Shown here: positions 15,101 to 22,848 of the stretch, one piece after another | How positions within the stretch are numbered: position 1 is the first letter of the stretch | Layout: every line of letters begins with the position of its first letter | Origin: a virus | Length of the DNA stretch: 37,479 nucleotides | Strand: one strand, 5' to 3' | Virus record (IMG/VR): IMGVR_UViG_3300021375_000078 | Span: 1-37,479 of that record | Notes under the pieces: generated by a model | Told to the model about the DNA's origin: nothing | The model's database searches: none | What the model saw: only the letters and a program-made list of their open reading frames with translations | Made by a program: the position numbers and the translations under genes

Positions 15101-15147
15101 TTAAGTAAGAAGAACTTCTAGGTTAGTCAATTTAAGTAAGAAGAACT
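15101..15147. repeat. Tandem 16-bp direct repeats
   Basis: TTAAGTAAGAAGAACT is present exactly at 15101-15116 and 15132-15147, 31 bp apart, the second copy touching the stop codon of the upstream leftward gene. Together with the terminator next to it, this makes the 15066-15145 gap structured. A regulator site, a duplication or an RNA element are all possible. Confidence 0.5.
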
Positions 15148-15565
15148 ATTGACCAGGTAATATAAGATTAGATTTTTTAGTTTCATTTATATCAACATTT
15201 AAAAATGAATTGTAATCAAATTGCTCTGCATTTATTGCAAACATATTAATAAATAGTTCAATATCATTTTTATCTTGAAGATAAAATTCAGAGAATGTAT
15301 CAACAAGTCTTCTTTCTTCTTTATGTGTTTTACCAGTTTGTTGATTTGGTGCTTTTAATCTTACAGGTTGACCTGTATCATCTAATTTTGGTACCATGTG
15401 ATATGATTGTTTCATAACCTTACTGATAACTGCTAATACGCCTGATGATGGGTCAAACATAGCTTCTACATATGGTGAGTCATTACTCACAGGAATAAGT
15501 GTAAATGATTTTGCATTTCTAAATGCTGAGTTTACCAGCATCATATTTTGTCCTACTTGTGTCAT
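15146..15565 (-). CDS. Conserved-type phage protein of unknown function (139 aa)
   Basis: The N-terminal half has a beta-like pattern (K-S-F-T-L-I-P-V, Y-V-E-A-M-F-D-P, L-A-V-I-S-K-V), and the C-terminal half holds a helix and an I-N-M-F-A-I-N-A-E-Q-F-D-Y-N patch. I do not recognise a family. Location next to replication and nuclease genes suggests a role in DNA metabolism, and its end is marked by the repeat-terminator element. Confidence 0.6.
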   Translation of the reverse strand: MTQVGQNMMLVNSAFRNAKSFTLIPVSNDSPYVEAMFDPSSGVLAVISKVMKQSYHMVPKLDDTGQPVRLKAPNQQTGKTHKEERRLVDTFSEFYLQDKNDIELFINMFAINAEQFDYNSFLNVDINETKKSNLILPGQ

Positions 15566-15577
15566 TGATTTTATTTT

Positions 15578-16153
15578 TTATTTAGTCAAAGATATGGAAT
15601 TTTTTTTTAATAATTTATAAATTATATAACTATTATCAAGCAAAGTTTCCTTTTCTAAATTTGGTGGATCACATACTTCATATATGTTTTTTATTAAATC
15701 TACATCCACTGCTAATTGTTCAGCATATTTCTCATGAACTGTATCTGGAGATAAAAATCCTTGTATGTATAATGAAATCTTTTCTTGTGATTGAAAAAAG
15801 TCTACTATATTAATTTTACTATTAAACGAAATCTTTGAGTATGAACCCTTTATAAAATTTTTAAAATCATAACTTAAAGATTTATAATTAAATATAAACA
15901 AATGTCTATTGTCATCTAACTTAATGTAGTCTTCAAATAATTCATGATTTTGAAGATAATTAATAGCAAATTTTTGAAAATTAGAATTCATTTTTGTTTT
16001 ATACTCACACAAGAATTTATTATCATTGAGAGTAAACACATTCTCCCATGCAATATAAGTTTGCACGGGAACATGTGTTACACCTTTCCTAATCTTTAAT
16101 AAAGGATATAAGAAAACTTTACTCTTTTGAAAATAATCTGTATAAACAGCCAT
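15578..16153 (-). CDS. Hypothetical protein (191 aa) beside the PD-(D/E)XK nuclease
   Basis: An Asn/Lys/Phe/Tyr-rich, AT-driven sequence with no recognised motif. It starts one base after the nuclease stop, so it is translated together with it. It might be a partner subunit of the nuclease, but only the position suggests this. Confidence 0.6.
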   Translation of the reverse strand: MAVYTDYFQKSKVFLYPLLKIRKGVTHVPVQTYIAWENVFTLNDNKFLCEYKTKMNSNFQKFAINYLQNHELFEDYIKLDDNRHLFIFNYKSLSYDFKNFIKGSYSKISFNSKINIVDFFQSQEKISLYIQGFLSPDTVHEKYAEQLAVDVDLIKNIYEVCDPPNLEKETLLDNSYIIYKLLKKNSISLTK

Positions 16154-16154
16154 A

Positions 16155-17144
16155 CTATAATTTAATCTTATTTACTAAGAATTCATAGGGAAGAGTGTAA
16201 TTTCTGGTATCATAATGATGTTTTGCTGTCTTCAAAGCTCCTGATAATCCAGATGCCCAAGCAGACAATGATTCATCTGATACTTCAAATACATAAACTT
16301 GTTTATAAACATCTATTACTACAAATTTAAAAACAATTTTATACTCATCTGCATTTTCCCCTAAAGAATCATATACAAGCTTGCTATATATAGCTGCTTG
16401 TAACCAATAATTATAGAAGTCAACTGTATCTCTAAAGTCTGCTACAGTTTTACCTGTTGTTTTAAGGTCGCAAATTGTAACCACCTTGTTTTCATGATCT
16501 ATAACATAATGATCAACATAACCATGAAGACCAAAAGGGTAACCTTCTAGTTCAGATACTAAATATTGCTCAGCATAACTTTCTATAGGATCTAAATCAA
16601 AATCTGTTTGATTGTTTTCAAATAAAGACATAACATTTGCATTGCTTTTTAATTGATCAACGCTGTCTTTACATTTTTGTAATGTATCTTGATCTATTAC
16701 ATCTACTGAAGGATTAGATAAGAATTTCCAATAAGGTTCATTATCTTCATTTATGACCTTAGCTATTCTTGCCTCATCTGCCTTAAGAGATTGATATAGA
16801 TTCATCTCTTTTAATGAATCAAGCACAATAAAATCTTCTACATCATTTAGTTTTTTTGCATCTGTATGAAAAGACATATTTTTAAGTACTTTTCTAACAC
16901 TGTCAGATGGTGATTTACCAGGAACAACATTAAATTTAGTATTAAAATTATCAGGTTCAAATAATAAACAATGTATAGCTTTACCTTCTATAAGGTGTTT
17001 ATCTGTTTTAACCTCTTTGTCTAATAATATATAGTCCTTGTAAAACAGGGACGGTGAAAATAATAATTTGTTTAAAGAAGAGTAGCTAAAGAAAAAATTC
17101 TCTTTAGCATAAAACTCTTCTTCTTTTTTATGATCTCTATTCAT
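16155..17144 (-). CDS. PD-(D/E)XK-family nuclease (RecB/Cas4-like, 329 aa)
   Basis: The N-terminal S-Y-S-S-L-N-K-L-L-F-S-P-S-L-F-Y-K-D-Y motif and H-L-I-E-G-K-A-I-H are typical of phage RecB-type exonucleases. The core is visible as G-Y-V-D-H (about residue 205), V-T-I-C-D-L-K-T-T-G at about 218-227 (Asp and Lys of D-(x)n-DLK), and W-L-Q-A-A-I-Y-S at about 246-253, the QxxxY motif. It probably processes DNA ends for recombination, working with the Sak4-like ATPase and the SSB-like protein. No four-Cys iron-sulfur cluster is seen. Confidence 0.75.
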   Translation of the reverse strand: MNRDHKKEEEFYAKENFFFSYSSLNKLLFSPSLFYKDYILLDKEVKTDKHLIEGKAIHCLLFEPDNFNTKFNVVPGKSPSDSVRKVLKNMSFHTDAKKLNDVEDFIVLDSLKEMNLYQSLKADEARIAKVINEDNEPYWKFLSNPSVDVIDQDTLQKCKDSVDQLKSNANVMSLFENNQTDFDLDPIESYAEQYLVSELEGYPFGLHGYVDHYVIDHENKVVTICDLKTTGKTVADFRDTVDFYNYWLQAAIYSKLVYDSLGENADEYKIVFKFVVIDVYKQVYVFEVSDESLSAWASGLSGALKTAKHHYDTRNYTLPYEFLVNKIKL

Positions 17145-18288
17145 TTATCATATTTTCTAATTCATCTGCAATATACAAATTTTCTAAATCAATTTTAAAA
17201 ACTTGACTTGTGTCACCACAAATACTTGATATTAAAGTTTTATATAATTTTTCTCTAGTTTTATCTACTGCAAATCTTGTTAATTTTCCATCTTTAGCTA
17301 ATTGATTTAAATAAGCGTTAAAAGAATAAATATTACTAGTATTATGACCACCTTCATAACTTTTCATTCTATTACGTAAAGACTTTACATTTACAGAATT
17401 CCAATTATTTGTGTCTTTGATAAAATCATAATGCCACCAGTATAAATCTGATACAATATTAAAAGACTTTTCTATATTGCAGTTAGCTAGCATCTCTACA
17501 CCCAATGTTCTATTATCTCTATCACTACTTTTTATCATAGCTATAATATTATCATATTGGTCATCTTTCAACACTGCCAACTCAGAGTCTATAATATCTA
17601 ATATATCAGTATCATATACAATCTCAGCATTGCTACTTAGAAAATTTTCATATACTTTTTTATTCTTTTCTTCAATAACTATTACTTTAGTATAATCATT
17701 TTTATACTTATTAACTATATCATAAAATTTATCATCCCACTGTTTTATATGAGGGCTACTACTATAGTAATAATTTTTTTTTAGTGCAACATAAGAGTCT
17801 TTATCAGCATTTTTAATCATTAATTTTAAATAATCTGTACACTCTTGACTAAATAAACCTTCCTCTACTCCTAATTTTATAATATTAAAAAAGTCAACAA
17901 AAGAAACAACATGATTTTCCCATCTAAAATCAAATAGATTTCTTAAAAATTTATAAGATATTACATGTATATCTGCTTTATCTGGATCTCTCACCACTTT
18001 TATATTTTCTTTTTCTTTAAGTAAATCTACTTTTTGTCTAGGTAAACTTAAATTAGGAAATCTATACACAGTCTTATCCTTAATAGAAAAGGTTTTACCC
18101 GGTTTTATATCAGGTATATTTAGATTTTCTATATCTGTTTTACCAAGTTCCCATGAATTACTAAAACCCATAAAGTATTCATTTTTTCTTACACTAAGTT
18201 CAATTGCACCTTTATTAGCAATTGGATTTGCTTTAGAATCACATTGAATAAGATCCATGTTATAATTTATTTGATAAAATGTTTTCAT
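17137..18288 (-). CDS. Unknown protein A of a paralogous pair (383 aa)
   Basis: Not recognised. It shares a co-linear pattern with its neighbour at 18285-19316: residues about 72-110 (L-P-R-Q-K-V, then D-P-D-K-A-D-I-H-V-I) resemble neighbour residues 66-105 (S-L-D-K-I-K, then D-Y-T-E-A-D-L-I-V-T), and later R-D-N-R-T-L-G-V-E-M-L-A-N-C-N-I and N-A-Y-L-N-Q-L-A-K-D-G-K-L also match. The N-terminal module could be BRCT-like, which is weak. It overlaps the next gene by ATGA and belongs to the MoxR/vWA operon. Confidence 0.65.
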   Translation of the reverse strand: MKTFYQINYNMDLIQCDSKANPIANKGAIELSVRKNEYFMGFSNSWELGKTDIENLNIPDIKPGKTFSIKDKTVYRFPNLSLPRQKVDLLKEKENIKVVRDPDKADIHVISYKFLRNLFDFRWENHVVSFVDFFNIIKLGVEEGLFSQECTDYLKLMIKNADKDSYVALKKNYYYSSSPHIKQWDDKFYDIVNKYKNDYTKVIVIEEKNKKVYENFLSSNAEIVYDTDILDIIDSELAVLKDDQYDNIIAMIKSSDRDNRTLGVEMLANCNIEKSFNIVSDLYWWHYDFIKDTNNWNSVNVKSLRNRMKSYEGGHNTSNIYSFNAYLNQLAKDGKLTRFAVDKTREKLYKTLISSICGDTSQVFKIDLENLYIADELENMINE

Positions 18289-19316
18289 ACTAAATATTTT
18301 TTATATTCTTTTTTAACTGACACTTGAAAAACATATAACTCTCTGTTAGCAATATGTATTGCTCTTCTACAAGTAGGCTCTAGATATCTAAAAGATGCTT
18401 TAGTTAATAAATCTTTTTCTTCTAACCATTGTATCATATCATAAGCATTTTTATGATAAAGATCTCCAAAATTAGATTTATCCAACCAATATTGTATGTC
18501 TTTATTTCTATTAAAATCATATGTAATTGCATTACAATCTTGACTTAACTGCCAAAGTAAATGATGATTTTTAGTATAATCTATATTTGGTATAATTGAT
18601 GCGGCCATTTCTTTATCATCACCACCAGCATTAACCATAGACTTTATTTGTTCTACTAATTCTTCTGTTAATTCCATTTTTGATGCTGATGCATGCAGAA
18701 CAGTTTCACAATCAACTGTTGTAATAGCACCGGTATCAATCAAATAAGCAATGTTTACTGCTAAACCTGTAATTAACCATTTATCATACAAACTATCTTC
18801 TATATTAAGACTATAATACCTCATTGAGTCTGTAATTTTTTTAGTTACAATTACATCTTGAACGGAATTTGTAATCAAAGAATTAATAGACGTTGTAGAA
18901 CTACTACATCCACTTGTTGTTTCATAATTCCAAAGTCTAACCATCATTTTTGTTGATGGTATATTTTCTGAATGCTCACAACGTTGACTTATATTATCAT
19001 GAGTAACAATTAAGTCTGCTTCAGTATAATCATTTGTTAATGTTATTTTATGTTCTCTTAATGCAGCTTTAATTTTATCTAAAGATACATCTGCACCTGG
19101 TAATACAAATGCTTTCTTTTTATTAACAAAAGTTGAATCTGTTTCTTTAGATGATTCTAATATATCTTGTATGTTATTATAAGTTGTTTTATCTTCTGTA
19201 ACTAATACTTGTTCTATTACAGATCCAGCAAGGACCCCATATATAGGGTCCCCTGCTAAATCAAAATGAGTCATAGCATTAGCATCATAAAATTGATGTA
19301 CTGATTTATTTGCCAT
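18285..19316 (-). CDS. Unknown protein B of a paralogous pair (343 aa)
   Basis: Diverged relative of protein A (17137-18288). It has A-F-V-L-P-G-A-D-V-S-L-D-K-I-K-A-A-L-R at about residues 69-87 followed by a D-Y-T-E-A-D-L-I-V segment, a helical middle with D-D-K-E-M-A-A-S-I-I-P-N-I-D-Y, and a C-terminal N-A-Y-D-M-I-Q-W-L-E-E-K-D-L-L-T. Its start lies two bases from the MoxR gene stop. The pair may be substrates or adaptors of the MoxR/vWA machine, inferred from position only. Confidence 0.65.
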   Translation of the reverse strand: MANKSVHQFYDANAMTHFDLAGDPIYGVLAGSVIEQVLVTEDKTTYNNIQDILESSKETDSTFVNKKKAFVLPGADVSLDKIKAALREHKITLTNDYTEADLIVTHDNISQRCEHSENIPSTKMMVRLWNYETTSGCSSSTTSINSLITNSVQDVIVTKKITDSMRYYSLNIEDSLYDKWLITGLAVNIAYLIDTGAITTVDCETVLHASASKMELTEELVEQIKSMVNAGGDDKEMAASIIPNIDYTKNHHLLWQLSQDCNAITYDFNRNKDIQYWLDKSNFGDLYHKNAYDMIQWLEEKDLLTKASFRYLEPTCRRAIHIANRELYVFQVSVKKEYKKYLV

Positions 19317-19317
19317 T

Positions 19318-20589
19318 TTATTTCATTGTCATTGTGACGATCTCTGGTATCATCATTAATTTATTAAACTTCTTTTTATTACCATTAAATATTGTACGTA
19401 CAATTAAATACTTGAGATCATTTGTAAAATAATCCTTTGTACATAGCGATTTAAGTCTATCTGTTATCTTTTGAGTTACTGTATTTTCTTTAGAATATAC
19501 AACCGAAAAGTTTCCAAGTCTTGTTGCTAATGTAGATGCAATATCTGCACGATAAGTGTCATCTTTACCAATACAAGATCTTAATTCATTAAGAATATAT
19601 TGTTCATTGTCATGAAGTAATAGATCTTTTGGTGTTACAAGCTTATCAAGCTTATTATTAATAAATGTAGTAAACATAGATGCAAAAGCATCACCAACAC
19701 TACCTTCACCAATCATTTGAATCATACTAAGGTTATCCTCAAAATTATCAAAGCTTGATATTGCATTAAAGAATGTTGTTATGGATCTAGCATTTGTTTC
19801 TTGAGTTACTAACTCTGGATGTAGTAGCAAAAAGTTGATACATCTTGAATCAATATTAGCAGATTCTGCCCATTGAGCCCATACATTAACATCAAACTTT
19901 AGGTTTGCAGTTACATATCTGGTCTTTTGTGCTGAGTCAATACTATTAACCATATAGTCACCATTATCTGGATTTGCAGTTAAAATTATATGCCAATCTT
20001 TTGGTAGTGTCCATGAAATATAGGTTTGACGGTCAATTAATTCCATAACCGCTTGAATAAACCTTGTATCTGCACGGTTCCAGTCATCTAGTAATAAAAT
20101 ACCACCAGCTTTTGCATCAGCAATCCATTCAGGAGCACAATAAGACATTCTGTTCTTACCTGTCATTTTGTATCCATTCTTTAAATACTCTTGCACGGCA
20201 AGTTCATCAACCCACATTCCAACTTTTTTAGTTGTAGTGGTTTGCATATTTGCTAAACTTGATCCTGCTGCTCTTTGAGCTGCAGTAACCATAGATAAAT
20301 CATCTACTTTCTTAACTGGTACTGCTTTTTCTTTATACATCTGAAACTGACGTACAGGAAAACCAACTAAGTCACCTAGCTCTTCTATTTGAGCAAGATT
20401 AAGTTTTACAAATTTTAAATTATTGTCTTGTGCGAGTTCTACTATGGTAGAAGTTTTACCAATGCCTGATTCACCAACAACTTCAACTGATACAGAACTC
20501 TTACCTTCTTCCTGTAAATGTCTATTATTAGTAATTATGTGATTAACAAACCCTTTTAATTCTGTTACATTTAAATTTACTTGTGCCAT
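19318..20589 (-). CDS. MoxR-type AAA+ ATPase (423 aa)
   Basis: Walker A is G-E-S-G-I-G-K-T at about residues 40-47 and Walker B is G-G-I-L-L-L-D-D-W-N-R-A-D near 165-177, followed by a sensor-like T-A-N-P-D-N-G-D-Y. The pattern places it with MoxR/BchI-like AAA+ proteins that act with vWA proteins as protein-remodelling or metal-insertion chaperones. The metallopeptidase-vWA gene lies immediately upstream, as is usual for this pairing. Similar pairs occur in phages with unknown roles. Confidence 0.8.
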   Translation of the reverse strand: MAQVNLNVTELKGFVNHIITNNRHLQEEGKSSVSVEVVGESGIGKTSTIVELAQDNNLKFVKLNLAQIEELGDLVGFPVRQFQMYKEKAVPVKKVDDLSMVTAAQRAAGSSLANMQTTTTKKVGMWVDELAVQEYLKNGYKMTGKNRMSYCAPEWIADAKAGGILLLDDWNRADTRFIQAVMELIDRQTYISWTLPKDWHIILTANPDNGDYMVNSIDSAQKTRYVTANLKFDVNVWAQWAESANIDSRCINFLLLHPELVTQETNARSITTFFNAISSFDNFEDNLSMIQMIGEGSVGDAFASMFTTFINNKLDKLVTPKDLLLHDNEQYILNELRSCIGKDDTYRADIASTLATRLGNFSVVYSKENTVTQKITDRLKSLCTKDYFTNDLKYLIVRTIFNGNKKKFNKLMMIPEIVTMTMK

Positions 20590-20599
20590 TTTTTTTTTA

Positions 20600-21763
20600 T
20601 TAATTTAATTGAATTTTCTTTCCTGGTAACTCTTCATTTATACTACAGTTTGAACTGTGGACCCACAACGTATTGTTAGGACAGTTATCTGGAGTATAAG
20701 CCTCACCATCTGTTAAATATATAAGAGCTGTATAACGCCCTTTATTCTCATTGTAATGATCAATAACTGGTTGGAAGCTTGTCCCACCACGACCATGTAT
20801 TTCCCAATCTTTTTTTGGACTGAATTCTTTAATATCATTTATTTTAGTGTCACATTGTACAACTGTAATTTTATGACCAGTCTTATGCATATGCGTAAGC
20901 TCACTAAAGAATTCCTTTAGTTCATCATTATTTACAGATCCACTTGTGTCAACACCAACACATATATGATTCTTGAATTTAATTTTAAGACCTGGATTAG
21001 CAGCATAACGTTTATTATACTTACGTCTCAGCTTTTTAGTATAAACTATACTAGAGTTACCAATAAATCTTCTCAAATAAGCTTTCCAATCAAACTTGGG
21101 AGGATCAACATGTAGCAATCTTCTAATTAAATCTGCTAATTCACCTGGTATATTACCACATCTTTTTTCTGTAGTTTCTGCCGCGTCTTTTAATTGATGC
21201 TCAATTTGCTTTTGCATTAATTTTTTATCAGCTTCAGGTAATTCATCAAACTCATCCCATGTACTATGGCAATACTGTGACTCACCGTTCATTTGTTGCA
21301 TAAGATTATCTAATGAAGGAGATGTTCCATCTTCTTTAGCTTCCTGTAATAGTTCATAGTACTTTTTTGTACCTGCCCTTTGAGGTAAATTTAGCTCTGG
21401 AAAACTTGATAGTAATAAACCACCTTTAGGTAATTTACTTTCCAGTATGTACTGGTTAATCTCTAAATCAGCAGCTATATTAAATAACTTGTGATCAGAA
21501 TATAGATCTCTTAATAAAAGATGACCAAATGCAATATGCAAAAGCTCATGTTTAATTAATCCAAATCTATGATCTTCACTAAGTTCATTATAGAACTCAG
21601 GGTTTATTGTCAATTGGACACCAATACCTTGTTTGCTTACTCCTGCTGTAGGAATACGCTCACTATATTGTTTATTGATACCAATTAAAAAGAGCCCGTA
21701 AAAGGGCTCTGCAAATATTAAAGTTTTGGTTGTTTTAGCAACCTGATCCTGAATATTAATCAT
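20600..21763 (-). CDS. Metallopeptidase-like / vWA protein (DUF2201-type, 387 aa)
   Basis: The N-terminal domain has a zincin motif H72-E-L-L-H76-I-A-F-G-H, preceded by the conserved E-P-F-Y-G-L-F-L-I patch at residues 19-27. The C-terminal domain is vWA with MIDAS D272-T-S-G-S276 and a later Y-L-T-D-G-E-A. This fusion is the usual partner of MoxR ATPases. A terminator-like hairpin with unusually GC-rich codons lies inside codons 18-25. The start overlaps the previous gene by 8 bases; no later Met gives the conserved N-terminus. Confidence 0.8.
   Translation of the reverse strand: MINIQDQVAKTTKTLIFAEPFYGLFLIGINKQYSERIPTAGVSKQGIGVQLTINPEFYNELSEDHRFGLIKHELLHIAFGHLLLRDLYSDHKLFNIAADLEINQYILESKLPKGGLLLSSFPELNLPQRAGTKKYYELLQEAKEDGTSPSLDNLMQQMNGESQYCHSTWDEFDELPEADKKLMQKQIEHQLKDAAETTEKRCGNIPGELADLIRRLLHVDPPKFDWKAYLRRFIGNSSIVYTKKLRRKYNKRYAANPGLKIKFKNHICVGVDTSGSVNNDELKEFFSELTHMHKTGHKITVVQCDTKINDIKEFSPKKDWEIHGRGGTSFQPVIDHYNENKGRYTALIYLTDGEAYTPDNCPNNTLWVHSSNCSINEELPGKKIQLN
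21691..21710 (-). terminator. Terminator-like hairpin inside the vWA coding sequence
   Basis: On the minus strand AGAGCCC and GGGCTCT form a perfect 7-bp stem with a 6-base loop (TTTTAC), followed by a T run (TTTTAATT). It covers codons 18-25 of the metallopeptidase-vWA gene. The codons GAG, CCC, GGG and CTC are GC-rich where this genome elsewhere favours A/T-ending codons. It could attenuate transcription of the vWA, MoxR and downstream genes. Confidence 0.5.
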
Positions 21764-22061
21764 TTTTCATAATTTTATCTAGTATTTTTTTATAAATAGA
21801 ATGCATTTTTTCTTCTTGTACATAAAGATATAATTCTTGTTTACCTACTATTGGTGTATCAGTAAATGTTACTGCATCAGCAAACTTTTTTCTATGTTTA
21901 AACATCAAAGCTTTATGCATTAACAAATCAATTGCATCATCTTTAAAAGTATTTTTATAAATTTCCCAAGCTATTTCCTGATCATCAGGTAAGCCTTGAA
22001 ACATTTCCTTTAATCTAAAGAATTCTTTTAATGTAATTATTTTGTAATTATTTTTATCCAT
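21756..22061 (-). CDS. Hypothetical protein (101 aa)
   Basis: A soluble helical protein starting with a short basic segment, with F-F-R-L-K-E-M-F-Q-G-L-P-D-D-Q-E and a central D-L-L-M-H-K-A-L helix. Not recognised. It overlaps the RusA-like gene upstream by 25 bases and the vWA gene downstream by 8 bases, so it is part of the same transcript. Confidence 0.6.
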   Translation of the reverse strand: MDKNNYKIITLKEFFRLKEMFQGLPDDQEIAWEIYKNTFKDDAIDLLMHKALMFKHRKKFADAVTFTDTPIVGKQELYLYVQEEKMHSIYKKILDKIMKND

Positions 22062-22414
22062 ACTCCTGGATTCTTTTTATCATATGTATACTGTTCAAAT
22101 GCTGGAATTATAAACTCTGCATTATCATCTTCTATCCAACCGTATTTTACCATATCATCTTGAACTGTTTGTGCAGGATTTAAATAATCAAACTTATGAC
22201 GACTACCTCTGACAAATTCAAAAGATATTTTAACTGGTAAATCATAATTCTTTAAAGCTTCTTTAAAATCTTTGGTATAACCTAAGTATATATCTTTAGT
22301 AGCTTTTCTATAATTCATTACAGCTTTACTTGCTATAAAGTATTTACCGGTCCATCTTCTTCCGTTTTTACTTGACGGAACATTGCCTGGTATCCACCAT
22401 TTTTTATTTTCCAT
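22037..22414 (-). CDS. RusA-like Holliday junction resolvase (125 aa)
   Basis: The N-terminal V-P-S-S-K-N-G-R-R-W and the H-K-F-D-Y-L-N-P-A-Q-T-V-Q-D-D-M-V-K-Y segment followed by W-I-E-D-D-N-A match the RusA family, in which spaced aspartates coordinate Mg to resolve four-way junctions. The length fits (E. coli RusA about 120). It would resolve recombination or packaging intermediates with the other recombination genes. Confidence 0.8.
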   Translation of the reverse strand: MENKKWWIPGNVPSSKNGRRWTGKYFIASKAVMNYRKATKDIYLGYTKDFKEALKNYDLPVKISFEFVRGSRHKFDYLNPAQTVQDDMVKYGWIEDDNAEFIIPAFEQYTYDKKNPGVWIKIITK

Positions 22415-22419
22415 AATTA

Positions 22420-22521
22420 TTAAATTTCATCATTCCAGTCTTCAGGCCATAACTTTTTACCTATTGCTTTTCCAACTATCATTATTACTGCGGCTACTAT
22501 TAGCCAACCTATTGATTTCAT
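22420..22521 (-). CDS. Small single-pass membrane protein (33 aa)
   Basis: The frame encodes one hydrophobic helix (I-G-W-L-I-V-A-A-V-I-M-I-V-G) followed by a basic turn and an acidic Trp-containing tail. It starts 3 bases after the 22525-22830 gene stop and ends 5 bases before the RusA-like start, filling the gap exactly. The function is unknown; a one-helix phage peptide of this kind might modify the host membrane. Confidence 0.55.
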   Translation of the reverse strand: MKSIGWLIVAAVIMIVGKAIGKKLWPEDWNDEI

Positions 22522-22524
22522 AAT

Positions 22525-22830
22525 TTATTCATTTATTTGTTTATATAGTTCTGATATTGCTTTTTCAACAAAATCTGAATCTATGTCATCAACATATATA
22601 CTTTTTTTTCCTTTAGCATCTGTTATAAACTCTACTAAAGCGTATTCTAAATCTGAATCATAATAATATACATCTTCATTTACGTTAATACCATCAGTAT
22701 TATTGCTAGCAATATACACTGAGTAACCATCAGCTGTTGTTTCTTCATAAATGTAAAAATCACATTCATTAGACCACTCATCTGTCAATGTAAATTTAAA
22801 ATGTTCTTGTACTTTTTTAATTTTTTCCAT
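22525..22830 (-). CDS. Acidic hypothetical protein (101 aa)
   Basis: Tyr- and Asp-rich protein with a beta-like start (F-K-F-T-L-T, C-D-F-Y-I-Y-E-E-T-T), then Y-S-V-Y-I-A and D-V-Y-Y-Y-D-S-D. Its strong negative charge suggests a DNA mimic or a protein-binding partner, but this is only a composition argument. It sits between primase and RusA-like genes. Function unknown. Confidence 0.6.
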   Translation of the reverse strand: MEKIKKVQEHFKFTLTDEWSNECDFYIYEETTADGYSVYIASNNTDGINVNEDVYYYDSDLEYALVEFITDAKGKKSIYVDDIDSDFVEKAISELYKQINE

Positions 22831-22848
22831 TTGCTTTTTAAATTTTAA

